Shown: positions 19,205 to 28,830 of the stretch, piece after piece
Layout: each line of letters begins with the position of its first letter
Numbering within the stretch: the stretch's first letter is position 1
Source: Marinobacterium nitratireducens
Lineage (GTDB): Bacteria; Pseudomonadota; Gammaproteobacteria; Pseudomonadales; Balneatricaceae
Reading direction: 5' to 3'
Length of the DNA: 64,000 nt
Assembly: GCF_014645375.1 (NCBI RefSeq)
Contig: NZ_BMLT01000001.1
Location: 186,001-250,000 of the forward strand
Program-made: the position numbers and the translations under genes
Notes under the pieces: model-generated
Database searches by the model: none
Seen by the model: the letters and a program-made list of their open reading frames with translations, nothing else
Told to the model about the DNA's origin: nothing

Positions 19205-19291
19205 TTTGACCCTAATCGCGGCCCGGCACGTAAAAGCCGGGACCGCCCCGGGTTTTCCGGGAGCGACGGAATGGATGAACGGAGTCTGACT

Positions 19292-20146
19292 GTGCGCAAT
19301 AAAATCTCCTGGTTGTTGATCGGCCTGCTGTTTTCCACCGGTCTGCTGGCGCAGACGGATGTCAGCGGCAGCGCCGACTATCCGCTGCTCGAGCGCTTTC
19401 CATTGTCCTGGATCGAGAGCTATCAGCGCCGGCAGACGCCGGAATACCTGCTGATGCTGTCGGAGCTGAAGAAGGTCAACAATGTGGTGGTCGCCGATCG
19501 GCGCCAGTCGCTGCAGGGGGATTTGAGGCGCATTACCTATCGTATTCCGGAACCGCACCTGCCGGACGATGCTTTCCGTCACTTCCGCGAACAGATCGAG
19601 AAGAAGGATGGCGAGATACTGTTCAGCTGTACCGGGCGCGACTGTGGCAGCAGCCATTACTGGGCCAATGACTTTTACGGTATATCCCAGCTATACGGTC
19701 TCGATCGCACCCAGTACTACCTGGCCGCCAGGCTCGGCAACGATTATCTCGCCCTGTACGCGGTGCAGCGTGGCAACCGGCGCGTCTATCTGCAGCTCGA
19801 TGTGGTATCGCCAGAGGGTGCGGACGACCTCAAGCAACAGCTGGAGGTGGCCGGGTACGCCACCCTGTCCCTGGAGGGGCGTGAGTCCGTCGAAGTCGCG
19901 GACCGCCTGGTGCAGCTGCTGGCGGAGTTTTCGCCTCAGGACCGGTTCTGGTTCGTGGTTCACTGGCGCGGGGATGACGCCAGCGAGGCGATCGCCGCGT
20001 CGGAGGCCTTCGGCCGCGAACTCGTCGACGGTGTCCGGCAGGCGGGTTACGAGAACATAGAATCGTTCGGCGTAGGGCCGCTGGTGCCGCCGGTGCTGAG
20101 CGGGCGCGATCGACTGCTGATGGTGGTCAGGCGCACACAGGAGTAG
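19292..20146 (+). CDS. DUF4892 domain exported protein
   Basis: The chosen GTG start has GGAG 7 nt upstream and gives a clean signal peptide (RNKISWLLIGLLFSTGLLAQ); an ATG 21 nt upstream would add seven charged residues. The mature part begins around TDVSGSADYPLLERFPLSWIE, typical of DUF4892. The middle contains FSCTGRDCGSSHYWAND with a cysteine pair. The C-terminal third resembles an OmpA-like or SPOR-like fold region (ERVADRLVQLLAEF-type helix, then strand motifs), but I am not certain. It lies just before the patatin gene with 4 nt between them. Periplasmic; function unknown. Confidence 0.8.
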   Translation: MRNKISWLLIGLLFSTGLLAQTDVSGSADYPLLERFPLSWIESYQRRQTPEYLLMLSELKKVNNVVVADRRQSLQGDLRRITYRIPEPHLPDDAFRHFREQIEKKDGEILFSCTGRDCGSSHYWANDFYGISQLYGLDRTQYYLAARLGNDYLALYAVQRGNRRVYLQLDVVSPEGADDLKQQLEVAGYATLSLEGRESVEVADRLVQLLAEFSPQDRFWFVVHWRGDDASEAIAASEAFGRELVDGVRQAGYENIESFGVGPLVPPVLSGRDRLLMVVRRTQE

Positions 20147-20150
20147 AGCT

Positions 20151-21056
20151 ATGAAGGTCACAGTATCCTTGGTTCTGGGGAGCGGCGGCGCCCGCGGCTA
20201 CGCCCATATCGGTGTGATCGAGGAACTGGAACGCCGTGGTTACCGCATCAAGGCGATTGCCGGCAGTTCCATGGGGGCGCTGATCGGCGGGCTTTACGCG
20301 GCGGGGTCGCTGGCCGACTATCGCGACTGGGTACTGGGGCTCAAGCGTATCGATATACTGCGGCTGATGGATGTCACGTTCAGCCGCGGCGCTATCCGCG
20401 GCGACCGGGTCTTCGCGCGCCTCAAGGGCATCGTCGGCGATCCGTTGATCGAGTCCCTGCCGATTCCCTTTACCGCGGTGGCCACGGATCTGGCGCACCA
20501 GAAAGAGGTCTGGTTTCAGTCCGGCCCGCTGCTGGAGGCGCTGCGCGCATCCGTTGCGGTGCCGGGGTTCTTCACGCCGGTGATCAAGCACAACCGTGTG
20601 CTGGTCGATGGCGGGGTGCTCAACCCGTTGCCGATCATTCCGACCGTTGCGGCCCATGCCGATATCATCGTGGCGGTGGACCTCAATACCAGCCGTTACC
20701 GCATGCCGGTGGTGGAAATGCCGCACAATGCCCACCTCGATCAGACGGGTTTCGGCGACGACAAGCCAGGCGAAAGGCAGGATAGCGATTCCGAGCGGGT
20801 CGAGCGCAATCACAAGGAGCGTTTTGCCGGGCGCATGGACATCCTGCTCAGCTCGGTCGAGGCCATGCAGAGCTCGCTGAGCGAATACAAGATCGCCGGT
20901 TATCCGCCGGACCTGACCATCAACGTTCCCAAGGAGGCGGGCAGCTTCTACGAGTTCCACCGCGCCGCCGAAATGATCGAGCTCGGCCGCGAGATCGCCC
21001 GCGAACGGCTCGCGGCGCTGGAGCAGGGGCGGCTGGTCGAGGAACTCGGGTACTGA
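20151..21056 (+). CDS. Patatin-like phospholipase, RssA family
   Basis: The 301-residue protein begins VTVSLVLGSGGARGYAHIGV, the oxyanion-hole glycine loop of patatins. The nucleophile motif is GSSMG at about residues 42-46, and the catalytic Asp lies in DGGVLNPLP. Together they form the Ser-Asp dyad of patatin lipases. No signal peptide is present, which fits the cytoplasmic or membrane-associated RssA group. The central variable loop (about residues 195-230) is rich in charged residues. It is 4 nt after the DUF4892 gene, so the two are co-transcribed and may act on envelope lipids; that link is inference. Confidence 0.9.
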   Translation: MKVTVSLVLGSGGARGYAHIGVIEELERRGYRIKAIAGSSMGALIGGLYAAGSLADYRDWVLGLKRIDILRLMDVTFSRGAIRGDRVFARLKGIVGDPLIESLPIPFTAVATDLAHQKEVWFQSGPLLEALRASVAVPGFFTPVIKHNRVLVDGGVLNPLPIIPTVAAHADIIVAVDLNTSRYRMPVVEMPHNAHLDQTGFGDDKPGERQDSDSERVERNHKERFAGRMDILLSSVEAMQSSLSEYKIAGYPPDLTINVPKEAGSFYEFHRAAEMIELGREIARERLAALEQGRLVEELGY

Positions 21057-21062
21057 CAGGCT

Positions 21063-21131
21063 GATGGGTTACGCCGCATCTGGCCTGGAATGGCCCGATA
21101 CGAACTGCCGCTGCGGCTCCACCCATCCTAC
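21063..21131. repeat. Dispersed intergenic repeat, second copy
   Basis: Starts GATGGGTTACGC and ends GCGGCTCCACCCATCCTAC, matching the copy at 16254-16328. It lies between the convergent patatin and folE genes and could serve as a terminator hairpin. Confidence 0.7.
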
Positions 21132-21147
21132 CGGGCTTTTCGTCTGC

Positions 21148-21690
21148 TCAGCTGTGAACCAGCGCCATGAATTCGTTGCGGGTGGCGAGGTTGTCGCGGA
21201 ACGAGCCGAGCATCATCGAGGTTTTCATCCAGGCGTTCTGTTTTTCCACGCCGCGCATCATCATGCACATGTGCTGGGCTTCAATGACGACGCCGACGCC
21301 GGCGGCATCGGTCACGTTCATGATCGCCTCTGCGATTTCCTTGGTCATGTTTTCCTGAATCTGCAGGCGCCGCGCGTACATGTCGACGATGCGGGCGACC
21401 TTGGATAGCCCCAGCACCTTGCCCTGGGGGATATAGGCGACATGCGCCTTGCCGATAAAGGGCAGCAGGTGGTGCTCGCACAGCGAATAGAGCTCGATGT
21501 CCTTGACCATCACCATTTCGCTGTTATCAGATGGAAACAGCGCGCCGTTGACGATTTCCCCGAGGGTCAGGCCGTAGCCGCGGGTGAGAAACTTCATGGC
21601 CTTGGCGGCGCGTTTGGGCGTATCCCTCAGGCCTTCGCGGTTAACGTCCTCGCCCAGGGCGGCGATTATCTCTGCAAAGGCTTTGTCCAT
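21148..21690 (-). CDS. folE: GTP cyclohydrolase I
   Basis: The 180-residue enzyme forms 7,8-dihydroneopterin triphosphate from GTP, the first step of folate (and related pterin) synthesis. Characteristic elements are [23 protein letters not shown] with the zinc-binding Cys and His residues, and the downstream [11 protein letters not shown] with the second zinc cysteine. The N-terminus starts [21 protein letters not shown]. Length fits the type IA enzyme. It is next to the smrA gene on the same strand. Confidence 0.95.
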   Translation of the reverse strand: MDKAFAEIIAALGEDVNREGLRDTPKRAAKAMKFLTRGYGLTLGEIVNGALFPSDNSEMVMVKDIELYSLCEHHLLPFIGKAHVAYIPQGKVLGLSKVARIVDMYARRLQIQENMTKEIAEAIMNVTDAAGVGVVIEAQHMCMMMRGVEKQNAWMKTSMMLGSFRDNLATRNEFMALVHS

Positions 21691-21798
21691 GGTTGTGGCC
21701 TCCCGGCGGCGTTGGCAGCAAGGCTCGCCATCGGTGAGCCTGTTTCCGCAGTTCGGTCTCGCTCCGCAGTCGGGGCGAAACGGTACTTTAGGGGTAGG

Positions 21799-22356
21799 CT
21801 ATTTTCGTTGTTTAAGCAAGACGTAGAGCGCGCCGGTGCCGCCGTCGCGCGGCTGTGCGGAGCAGAAGGCTAGCACACCGTCGAGCCGGCGCAGCCAGTC
21901 GTTGACGTGGGATTTCAGCAGCGGCTGGCGCCCGGCCTGGGAGTACGCCTTGCCATGCACCACCAGCACCACCCGCGCCCGGTTGCGCAGTGCGTCGCGG
22001 ATGAAGGTGCTGAGTTCGTCCCGGGCCTGCTCGACGGTCATGCCGTGCAGGTCCAGGCCCTGTTCCCACGGCAGGTGGCCCTGGCGCAGGCGCTTCATCA
22101 GCCGCAGCTGAATACCGGGCGCGGCGAACAGCAGCTCCTCGCCGGATTCCACGATATCGACGGCCTCGCTCGACAGACCGTCGATGACCCGCTCCGGCTC
22201 CTCGGTGGCGGCGGCGCGGCGCAGTGCCAGGCTGTCGGGATCCGGGCTTGCGACGCGGGCGGTATCGGCGCGGTCGTGGTGGTGGCGCTCCACTCCCTGC
22301 ATCAGGTCTTCGAATGACTGCGCCCCGTCGTCGGCGGGGCTTTGAGAGTCCGTCAT
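21799..22356 (-). CDS. smrA: Smr-domain protein SmrA
   Basis: The 185-residue protein has an acidic N-terminus (MTDSQSPADDGAQSFEDLMQ) and a C-terminal Smr domain. The domain includes LDLHGMTVEQARDELSTF and the VVHGKAYS segment, matching the LDLHG and HGKG-type motifs of the family. Smr domains are nucleases or nucleic-acid-binding modules. It is divergent from prmB with a 137-bp gap. Confidence 0.88.
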   Translation of the reverse strand: MTDSQSPADDGAQSFEDLMQGVERHHHDRADTARVASPDPDSLALRRAAATEEPERVIDGLSSEAVDIVESGEELLFAAPGIQLRLMKRLRQGHLPWEQGLDLHGMTVEQARDELSTFIRDALRNRARVVLVVHGKAYSQAGRQPLLKSHVNDWLRRLDGVLAFCSAQPRDGGTGALYVLLKQRK

Positions 22357-22493
22357 GGCGTCACTTCAATATTTTCATTAACATAGGCGGCCTTCATGAG
22401 CCGATTCCGTCGTGGCGTCAGGCGCCCGGGGCGGAAGGCGGAAAGCGGCACCCGACAACGAGGGGTGCCATTTATCACATTATCGGTTTTGCA

Positions 22494-23408
22494 ATGAGCA
22501 TCGATCAAGAACAGGTTGTCAATGAGCTCTTCACGATCCGCGACTTCGTACGCTGGAGTCTGAGTCAATTCCACCGCCACGAGGTGTTTTTCGGTCACGG
22601 TACCGACAACGCCTGGGACGAGGCGGTGCAACTGGTACTGGGCGCGGTCGACCTGCCCTGGAGCACGGACCCCGCGGTGCTGGACGGACGTCTGACCTAC
22701 GGCGAGCGCAAGCGTGTGGTGGACTTCCTGCGTCAGCGTGTCGAGGAACGTCGCCCGTTGCCCTATATTGTTGGCGAGGCCTGGTATCTCGACATGCCGT
22801 TTTATGTCAACGAGTCGGTGCTGATCCCGCGCTCGCCGATTGCCGAACTCATTCGCGGCCGCTTCGAACCCTGGCTGCGTCCGGGGCCAGTGGGGCGCAT
22901 TCTGGATCTGTGTACCGGCAGCGGCTGCATCGGCATCGGTTGCGCCTATGCGTTCGAGGAGGCCGAGGTCGATCTGGTCGACATTTCGGTCGAGGCGCTC
23001 GAAGTGGCGGCGCGCAACGTCGCGCGTCACGGACTGGAAGACCGGGTGCACCCGATCCAGAGCGACATGCTCAGTGCGCTGCAGGGACGCTGTTACGATC
23101 TGATCGTCTGCAATCCGCCCTATGTCGATGCGGCGGATCTGGCGAGCATGCCGGCGGAATACCGCCATGAGCCCGAACTTGCGCTGGGCAGCGGTGACGA
23201 CGGCCTGGATCTGACCCGGGCGCTGCTGCGCCAGGCCTGCGACTTCCTCGCCGACGACGGTCTGCTGGTGGTCGAGGTCGGCAACAGCGAAGTGCACCTG
23301 ATGCAGCAGTATCCGCAGATCCCCTTCATCTGGGTCGATCTGGAGCACGGCAACGGAGTCTTCACCATTACCGCCGACGAGCTGCGCCGACACCGCGACG
23401 AGATCTGA
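22494..23408 (+). CDS. prmB: Ribosomal protein L3 glutamine N5-methyltransferase PrmB
   Basis: The 304-residue protein begins [19 protein letters not shown]; longer upstream readings lack family similarity. It carries the SAM motif [13 protein letters not shown] and the catalytic NPPY in VCNPPYVDA, defining the HemK/PrmB family. The N-terminal helical domain with [29 protein letters not shown] fits PrmB rather than PrmC. It methylates Gln in L3 during ribosome maturation. Its leader carries a hairpin (GGCACCC / GGGTGCC) near 22447-22469. aroC follows in the same direction. Confidence 0.93.
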   Translation: MSIDQEQVVNELFTIRDFVRWSLSQFHRHEVFFGHGTDNAWDEAVQLVLGAVDLPWSTDPAVLDGRLTYGERKRVVDFLRQRVEERRPLPYIVGEAWYLDMPFYVNESVLIPRSPIAELIRGRFEPWLRPGPVGRILDLCTGSGCIGIGCAYAFEEAEVDLVDISVEALEVAARNVARHGLEDRVHPIQSDMLSALQGRCYDLIVCNPPYVDAADLASMPAEYRHEPELALGSGDDGLDLTRALLRQACDFLADDGLLVVEVGNSEVHLMQQYPQIPFIWVDLEHGNGVFTITADELRRHRDEI

Positions 23409-23466
23409 GCGGGACTCGACGGAACCCGGGGGTTCCGAGCAGGAATTGCGATTACAGGAATATCAC

Positions 23467-24555
23467 ATGTCTGGAAATAGTTTCGGTAAGCTGTTTACCG
23501 TTTCCACCTTCGGCGAAAGCCATGGGCCGGCGCTCGGTTGCGTCGTCGACGGCTGCCCGCCGGGTATCGAGCTGAGCGAAGCCGACCTGCAGGCGGATCT
23601 GGACCGCCGCAAGCCCGGAACCTCGCGCCATACCACCCAGCGCCGGGAGCCGGACGAGGTGCGGATTCTGTCCGGTGTGTTCGAAGGGCGGACCACCGGC
23701 ACCTCGATCGGTCTGCTGATCGAAAACACCGACCAGCGCTCGAAGGACTATTCCAATATCCAGGACACCTTCCGGCCGGCCCACGCCGACTATGTCTACA
23801 GCCACAAGTACGGTTTTCGCGACTACCGTGGCGGTGGCCGTTCGTCGGCCCGGGAAACGGCAATGCGGGTCGCCGCCGGCGCCATCGCCAAGAAGTTTCT
23901 CGCCAGCAAGGGCGTCGAAGTGCGGGGTTACCTCAGTCAGCTCGGCCCGATTCGCATCGACGAGACGCGTTTCGACTGGGACGAAGTCGGGCGCAACCCC
24001 TTCTTTTCGCCGGATGCGGCGGCGGCCGCGCAGATGGAACAGTACATGGACGAGCTGCGCAAGGAAGGCAACTCCATCGGCGCGCGTATCTCGGTGGTGG
24101 CCCGCGGCGTCCCGGTCGGCCTCGGCGAGCCGATTTTCGACCGCCTCGACGCGGATCTGGCCCATGCGCTGATGAGCATCAATGCGGTCAAGGGCGTCGA
24201 GATCGGCGACGGCTTCGCGGTCGTCGAGCAGAAGGGCACCGAACACCGTGACGAAATGACCCCGGAGGGTTTCCTGTCGAACCACGCCGGCGGCGTGCTC
24301 GGAGGGATTTCCACCGGCCAGGATATCGTCGCGCACATCGCCCTCAAGCCGACATCGAGCCTGCGTCTTCCGGGGCGCAGCATCAACAGCCGGGGCGAGC
24401 CGATCGAAGTGGTCACCAAGGGGCGGCACGACCCCTGCGTGGGTATCCGCGCGACGCCGATTGCAGAGGCGATGATGGCCATCGTGCTGATGGATCACTA
24501 CCTGCGCAACCGGGGCCAGAACGCCGACGTCAGTCACGACCTGCCGGTACTTTGA
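23467..24555 (+). CDS. aroC: Chorismate synthase
   Basis: The 362-residue enzyme converts 5-enolpyruvylshikimate-3-phosphate to chorismate using reduced FMN. The chosen start [20 protein letters not shown] has AGGA upstream, and the GESHG signature is at the N-terminus. [20 protein letters not shown] and a late [19 protein letters not shown] complete the family signatures. It follows prmB by 58 nt, matching the Pseudomonas order. Confidence 0.97.
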   Translation: MSGNSFGKLFTVSTFGESHGPALGCVVDGCPPGIELSEADLQADLDRRKPGTSRHTTQRREPDEVRILSGVFEGRTTGTSIGLLIENTDQRSKDYSNIQDTFRPAHADYVYSHKYGFRDYRGGGRSSARETAMRVAAGAIAKKFLASKGVEVRGYLSQLGPIRIDETRFDWDEVGRNPFFSPDAAAAAQMEQYMDELRKEGNSIGARISVVARGVPVGLGEPIFDRLDADLAHALMSINAVKGVEIGDGFAVVEQKGTEHRDEMTPEGFLSNHAGGVLGGISTGQDIVAHIALKPTSSLRLPGRSINSRGEPIEVVTKGRHDPCVGIRATPIAEAMMAIVLMDHYLRNRGQNADVSHDLPVL

Positions 24556-24572
24556 AACATTCTTTGAATGTT
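24556..24572 (+). terminator. Short hairpin after aroC
   Basis: AACATTC and GAATGTT flank a TTT loop, beginning at the base after the aroC stop; a T-rich stretch (GTTGTTTTT) follows at 24585-24591. A modest intrinsic terminator. Confidence 0.55.
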
Positions 24573-24649
24573 CTTGTTAGTTGTTGTTTTTAAAGAGTGA
24601 TCATTCGCCAAACGGGGCGTTGATGGCTCGACAAGGATCCTTGATTGAG

Positions 24650-25504
24650 ATGACCAAGACTTACACCGAAAAACTGTATCAGGGCTACGGCCAGAGCTTC
24701 GAGATCGACGAGGTGCTGTTCGAGCAGCAGACCGATTCCTGGCACCTGATCATTTTCCGTAACTCCAAGTTCGGTACCGTGATGGCGCTCGATGGCATCA
24801 TCCAGACCACCGAAAAGGACGAGTTCGTCTACCACGAGATGCTGACCCACGTGCCGCTGTTCGCCCACGGTCAGGCAAAGAAGGTGCTGATCATCGGTGG
24901 CGGCGACGGCGGTATCCTGCGGGAAGTGCTGCGTCACCCGGAAGTCGAGCAGGTGACCCAGGTCGAGATCGATCAGTCCGTGATCGAGATGTGCAAAACC
25001 TACCTGCCGAATCACTCCCAGGGGGCCTTCGAGGACCCGCGGGCCAATATCGTCATCGCCGACGGCATCGAGTACGTGCAGCAGTGCCAGGATACGTTCG
25101 ACGTGATCATTTCCGACTGCACCGACCCGGTCGGTCCGGGCGAGGTGCTGTTTTCCAGCGCCTTCTACGAGAGCTGCAAGCGTTGCCTCAATGACGGCGG
25201 CATCTTCGTGGCGCAGAACGGCGTCGCCTATATGCAGGTCGACGAGGTGGTCACCACCCGTCGTCGCCTCGGCCCGTACTTCGCGGATCAGTCGTTCTAC
25301 TGCGCCGCGGTGCCGACCTACGTCGGCGGGGTCATGACCCTGGCCTGGGGCTCCGACGACGACAGCCTGCGCAAGCTTCCGCAGGAGGTGATCGAGCAGC
25401 GCTTCGCCGCCGCCGGCTTCAAGACCCGCTACTACAATCCTGCGGTGCACTGCGGCAGCTTCGCACTTCCGCAGTTCGTCGTCGATGCGCTGGAAACAGC
25501 CTGA
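24650..25504 (+). CDS. speE: Spermidine synthase (polyamine aminopropyltransferase)
   Basis: The 284-residue enzyme transfers the aminopropyl group of decarboxylated SAM to putrescine. Family blocks are [33 protein letters not shown] (SAM-site glycines) and [15 protein letters not shown] with the catalytic Asp. The start [14 protein letters not shown] aligns with E. coli SpeE, and an AAGGA lies 12 nt upstream; an ATG at 24623 would add nine residues. It follows aroC with a hairpin between them. No speD is nearby. Confidence 0.94.
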   Translation: MTKTYTEKLYQGYGQSFEIDEVLFEQQTDSWHLIIFRNSKFGTVMALDGIIQTTEKDEFVYHEMLTHVPLFAHGQAKKVLIIGGGDGGILREVLRHPEVEQVTQVEIDQSVIEMCKTYLPNHSQGAFEDPRANIVIADGIEYVQQCQDTFDVIISDCTDPVGPGEVLFSSAFYESCKRCLNDGGIFVAQNGVAYMQVDEVVTTRRRLGPYFADQSFYCAAVPTYVGGVMTLAWGSDDDSLRKLPQEVIEQRFAAAGFKTRYYNPAVHCGSFALPQFVVDALETA

Positions 25505-25514
25505 CCACGCTTAT

Positions 25515-25551
25515 GGGGGCCGCCGGCGCGATGCCGCGCGGCCCTCGTTTT
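25515..25551 (+). terminator. Intrinsic terminator after speE
   Basis: A GC-rich stem (GGGCCGC / GCGGCCC, imperfect) is followed by TCGTTTT, placed between speE and the MFS gene. Confidence 0.6.
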
Positions 25552-25592
25552 CAGTGCCGCTCGTTTTTCCTGCCTCCGGGGCATTCTGAGCG

Positions 25593-26759
25593 ATGCCGGA
25601 CAAGATCCCCTATATCCGCCTGTCGGGTTTCTACCTGTTCTATTTCGCGCTGCTCGGCGCCATCGTGCCGTTCTGGCCGCTGTATCTGAAAAGTTTCGAG
25701 TTCGATGCCCGCACCATCGGCGTGCTGATGGCGATATTTCAGGCGTCTAGGATCGTGGCGCCCAATCTCTGGGGCTGGATTGCCGATCGCACCGGGCGTC
25801 GTATCGAAATTGTGCGTTTTGGCAGCGGCATGACGGCGCTGGTGTTTCTGGGTATCTTTCAGGCCGACTCGGCCATCGGCATTGGCTGGGTGATGCTGGG
25901 TTTCTCCTTCTTCTGGAATGCGGTGCTGCCGCAGTTCGAAGTCATAACCTTGCGTCAGCTCGGCACACGTCACACGCGTTACAGTCAGGTGCGGGTCTGG
26001 GGATCGGTGGGCTTCATCGCCGTGGTACTGGGTCTTGGCTGGCTGCTGGACATCACCGGAATCGATGCGCTGCCCTGGGTGATGCTGTTGCTGATGCTGC
26101 TGATCTGGTTCAACAGCTGCCTCGTGGGTCAGCCGCCGGCTCGCGCGGATGCCCCGCAGGGCGGTGACGGCTTTCTCGCCACGCTTGTCCGGCCGCAGGT
26201 GCTGGCCTTTTACGCCGTCTGCTTTCTTGTGCAGTTCGGACACGGACCCTACTACACCTTTTACAGCCTGCTGATGGAGTCGCTCGGTTACAGCCGCGGC
26301 GAGATCGGTCTGCTGTGGTCGCTGGGGGTCGTAGCCGAGGTCGTGATCTTCCTGTACATGCACCGGCTGGTGGCGCGGTTCGGGCTGCGCCGTCTGATGC
26401 TGGCCAGCCTGTGGCTCTGTGTGCTGCGCTGGAGCCTGATTGCCTGGCTGCCCGGGGTGGTGCCGCTGATGCTGCTGGCGCAGGTGCTGCATGCTGCGAC
26501 TTTCGGCGTGCTGCACGCCACCGGCATTGCGCTGGTGCAGCAATATTTCGACGATCGCAGTCACGGGCGCGGCCAGGCGCTGTTTTCGAGTCTGGGCTTC
26601 GGCGCCGGGGGCGCATGCGGCGCTCTGGTCTCGGGGCTGCTGTGGGAGTCAGGCGGTGCGGGGGGCACTTTCACGGTGGCGGCGATGGCAAGCGCTGTCG
26701 CGATCATGCTGACAACACTGTGGATTTATCCGGAAAAAGCGCAGCAAAAAGCACGATAG
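25593..26759 (+). CDS. MFS transporter, HcaT/3-phenylpropionate-like
   Basis: The 388-residue protein has 12 hydrophobic helices. It starts PYIRLSGFYLFYFALLGAIVPFWPLYLK and contains the MFS loop sequence GWIADRTGRR between helices 2 and 3. The group is MFS_1_like, which includes E. coli HcaT and PP-transporters of unknown substrate. A gene of this type stands next to aroC in Pseudomonas. There is no adjacent catabolic gene, so the substrate is unknown. Confidence 0.85.
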   Translation: MPDKIPYIRLSGFYLFYFALLGAIVPFWPLYLKSFEFDARTIGVLMAIFQASRIVAPNLWGWIADRTGRRIEIVRFGSGMTALVFLGIFQADSAIGIGWVMLGFSFFWNAVLPQFEVITLRQLGTRHTRYSQVRVWGSVGFIAVVLGLGWLLDITGIDALPWVMLLLMLLIWFNSCLVGQPPARADAPQGGDGFLATLVRPQVLAFYAVCFLVQFGHGPYYTFYSLLMESLGYSRGEIGLLWSLGVVAEVVIFLYMHRLVARFGLRRLMLASLWLCVLRWSLIAWLPGVVPLMLLAQVLHAATFGVLHATGIALVQQYFDDRSHGRGQALFSSLGFGAGGACGALVSGLLWESGGAGGTFTVAAMASAVAIMLTTLWIYPEKAQQKAR

Positions 26760-26820
26760 GTTTATATTGCACTGCCGTTATACTATAGTTTCCGCTTAGG
26801 TAGATGGAGCGGAGCTGGAA

Positions 26821-27096
26821 ATGAACTTCAAGATCGATATCGAGATGACGCCGGAGGAATTTCGGCGCGCCCTGGGGCTGCCGGATGTCGCCAGTCTGCA
26901 GGACGAGATGCTCGCCAAGGTTCGCGAGCGGATGCTGGCGGGGGTTGAGGGTTATGACCCGATGGCGCTGTTCAAGCAGCAGCTGACCGGCGGCATGGGC
27001 TCGCTCGACAGCCTGCAGCAAATGATGATGGCGATGTTGTCCAGCTACCAGGGTAGTCAGAGCGGGAGCAAGGCAAAGGGTACCGACAAGAAGTAA
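26821..27096 (+). CDS. DUF6489-like small protein
   Basis: A 91-residue soluble protein beginning MNFKIDIEMTPEEFRRALGLP. It contains YDPMALFKQQLTGG and a Met/Gln-rich tail (LQQMMMAMLSSY), ending in a lysine-rich KAKGTDKK. By recall this matches DUF6489. It is 55 nt upstream of phaR on the same strand, in a PHA locus, which suggests a role with granules or their regulation; this is inference. Translation start has GGAGCGGAGC upstream. Confidence 0.65.
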   Translation: MNFKIDIEMTPEEFRRALGLPDVASLQDEMLAKVRERMLAGVEGYDPMALFKQQLTGGMGSLDSLQQMMMAMLSSYQGSQSGSKAKGTDKK

Positions 27097-27151
27097 CCCG
27101 GCCCCCGTTTCATTGTGAAGGACAAGTGGAAGCAACCAGAGAGTAAGCGTC

Positions 27152-27652
27152 TTGCGAATTTTACGAAAATATACCAACCGCCGGCTGTATGACACGTCTA
27201 AAAGTTGCTACGTCACCCTCGAGGACGTCAAGCAGTTGGTACTCAGCGGCGAGCCGTTTCAGGTGCAGGACTCGAAGACAGGGAACGACCTGACGCGCAA
27301 CATCCTGCTGCAGATTATCGCCGAGCAGGAAGCCGAAGGGCACGGTACCCTGCTCACCAATCAGGTGCTGCAGCAGCTGATTCGTTTTTACGGCGACAGC
27401 ATGCAGGGCATGATGAGCCAGTATATCGAACAGAGCGTCGGCGCCTTTCTCGAGCATCAGGAGCGGATTCGCGAACAGATGCAGAACGTCATTGGCGCGA
27501 CTAACCCGCTGACGGTGATGAACCGGCTGGCCGACCAGAACATGGCGATGTGGAACCTCTTCAGCCCCGGGCGCAAGAAGCCGGGAACCGAAGCGGAGCC
27601 CGAGCAGGAAGCCCCGGCCAGTGCCGAGAAGGAATCCGAAAGCAAGAAATGA
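27152..27652 (+). CDS. phaR: Polyhydroxyalkanoate synthesis repressor PhaR
   Basis: The gene starts at TTG. The 166-residue protein begins RILRKYTNRRLYDTSKSCYVT, close to the invariant KYPNRRLYDT of PhaR N-terminal domains, and continues to an NDLTRNILLQIIAEQE block typical of the DNA/PHB-binding domain. The C-terminal half has amphipathic helices suited to granule binding, then a low-complexity tail (PGTEAEPEQEAPAS). PhaR represses phasin and other PHA genes until polymer accumulates. It faces the phaE-phaC pair across a terminator. The non-ATG start may limit its level. Confidence 0.9.
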   Translation: MRILRKYTNRRLYDTSKSCYVTLEDVKQLVLSGEPFQVQDSKTGNDLTRNILLQIIAEQEAEGHGTLLTNQVLQQLIRFYGDSMQGMMSQYIEQSVGAFLEHQERIREQMQNVIGATNPLTVMNRLADQNMAMWNLFSPGRKKPGTEAEPEQEAPASAEKESESKK

Positions 27653-27726
27653 GTATCGCCGCCGTTGGCTCGGGGCAGGGTGCCTGGTGAGCCTTCGGCC
27701 GCTGTCCTCGATCAAGCCGCAGTACG

Positions 27727-27752
27727 AAAAAGCCCCGATCCCGGGGCTTTTT
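27727..27752. terminator. Bidirectional terminator between phaR and phaC
   Basis: AAAAAGCCCC and GGGGCTTTTT form a near-perfect stem with a T-run on both strands, between convergent phaR and phaC. Confidence 0.9.
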
Positions 27753-27762
27753 CGTTTTCTGC

Positions 27763-28830
27763 TCAGGCGTCGCGGGCGATCAGCCAGTCGGCTATCTTCG
27801 GGGGCACCAGTGCCTGCGAACGGCCGGAAACGAAAACGCCGATATGGCCCGCCGGCACCGACAGCTCCTCGTAGTCGGAGGAGCTGGTGAGGCCCGCGAG
27901 GGCTTTGGAGGCCGACGGCGGCACCAGGTGATCCTGTTCGCCGTAGACGTTGAGTATGGGGTGGTTGATGCGATGCAGTTCGACCGCCTGGCCGCCGATG
28001 GTCATTTCGCTCTTCATCAGCTTGTTCTGCTGGAAACAGTCCTTCACGAATTGACGGAAAGCCTCCCCCGCCTGGTCCGGGCTGTCGTAGATCCATTTCT
28101 CCATACGCAGAAAACTCAGGGCGCTTTCGCGGTCCTTGAGCAGGTTCGGCATCGCCAGGTTCTTCTGGATGCCGAGTCGCATCGGCATCAGCGAATTGTA
28201 GGAGTCGTTGAGCATTTCGCCCGGAATGTTGCCGTAGGTATCGACCGCGAGGTCTGCATCCACCTGGCGCGCCAGGTGACTGAGCAGGTTGTCGGGTGTC
28301 TGGAAGTCCACCGGCGTCACCAGCGTGATCAGGTTGCGCACTTTCTCGGGATGCAGGGCGCTGTAGCACAGACTGAAGGTGCCACCCTGGCAGATGCCCA
28401 GCAGGTTGATGCGATCCTGTCCACTGTGGGCCCGGACCTGTTCGACGCAGTTGTCGAGGTAGCCGTTGATGTAGTCGTCGAGGTCGAGGCAGCGGTCGGC
28501 GGCGTCGGGATAGCCCCAGTCGATCAGGTAGATATCCAGGCCCAGCCCGAGAAGGCGCCGAACCAGCGAGCGGTCCGGTTCCAGGTCGACCACGTAGGGC
28601 CTGTTCACCAGTGCATAGCAGATCAGCAGCGGCGTGCGGCAGCGCTTGGGCGTGTCGCTCTGATAGCGCACCAGCTTGAGCTTGTCCTCGCGATACAGGG
28701 TTTCCGTGGGCGTCTGGCCTACGTCGATCTCGTCGATGTTCAGCAGCGTACTGTAGCTGCTGGCGACCTTGCGATTGAATTCCGTCAGCTCGCCGATCAC
28801 GCCGGAGACGGTGAAATTCATTCCTTTCAT
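27763..28830 (-). CDS. phaC: Class III PHA synthase catalytic subunit PhaC
   Basis: The 355-residue enzyme is the short class III type (about 40 kDa) that needs PhaE. The lipase-like box GICQGG carries the catalytic Cys147. The Asp is in GEQDHLVPP and the His in PAGHIGVFVSG, completing the triad. It polymerises (R)-3-hydroxyacyl-CoA to polyester at the granule surface. The start overlaps the end of phaE by 4 nt (28827-28830), and the stop lies near the shared terminator. No phaA or phaB is in the window. Confidence 0.95.
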   Translation of the reverse strand: MKGMNFTVSGVIGELTEFNRKVASSYSTLLNIDEIDVGQTPTETLYREDKLKLVRYQSDTPKRCRTPLLICYALVNRPYVVDLEPDRSLVRRLLGLGLDIYLIDWGYPDAADRCLDLDDYINGYLDNCVEQVRAHSGQDRINLLGICQGGTFSLCYSALHPEKVRNLITLVTPVDFQTPDNLLSHLARQVDADLAVDTYGNIPGEMLNDSYNSLMPMRLGIQKNLAMPNLLKDRESALSFLRMEKWIYDSPDQAGEAFRQFVKDCFQQNKLMKSEMTIGGQAVELHRINHPILNVYGEQDHLVPPSASKALAGLTSSSDYEELSVPAGHIGVFVSGRSQALVPPKIADWLIARDA

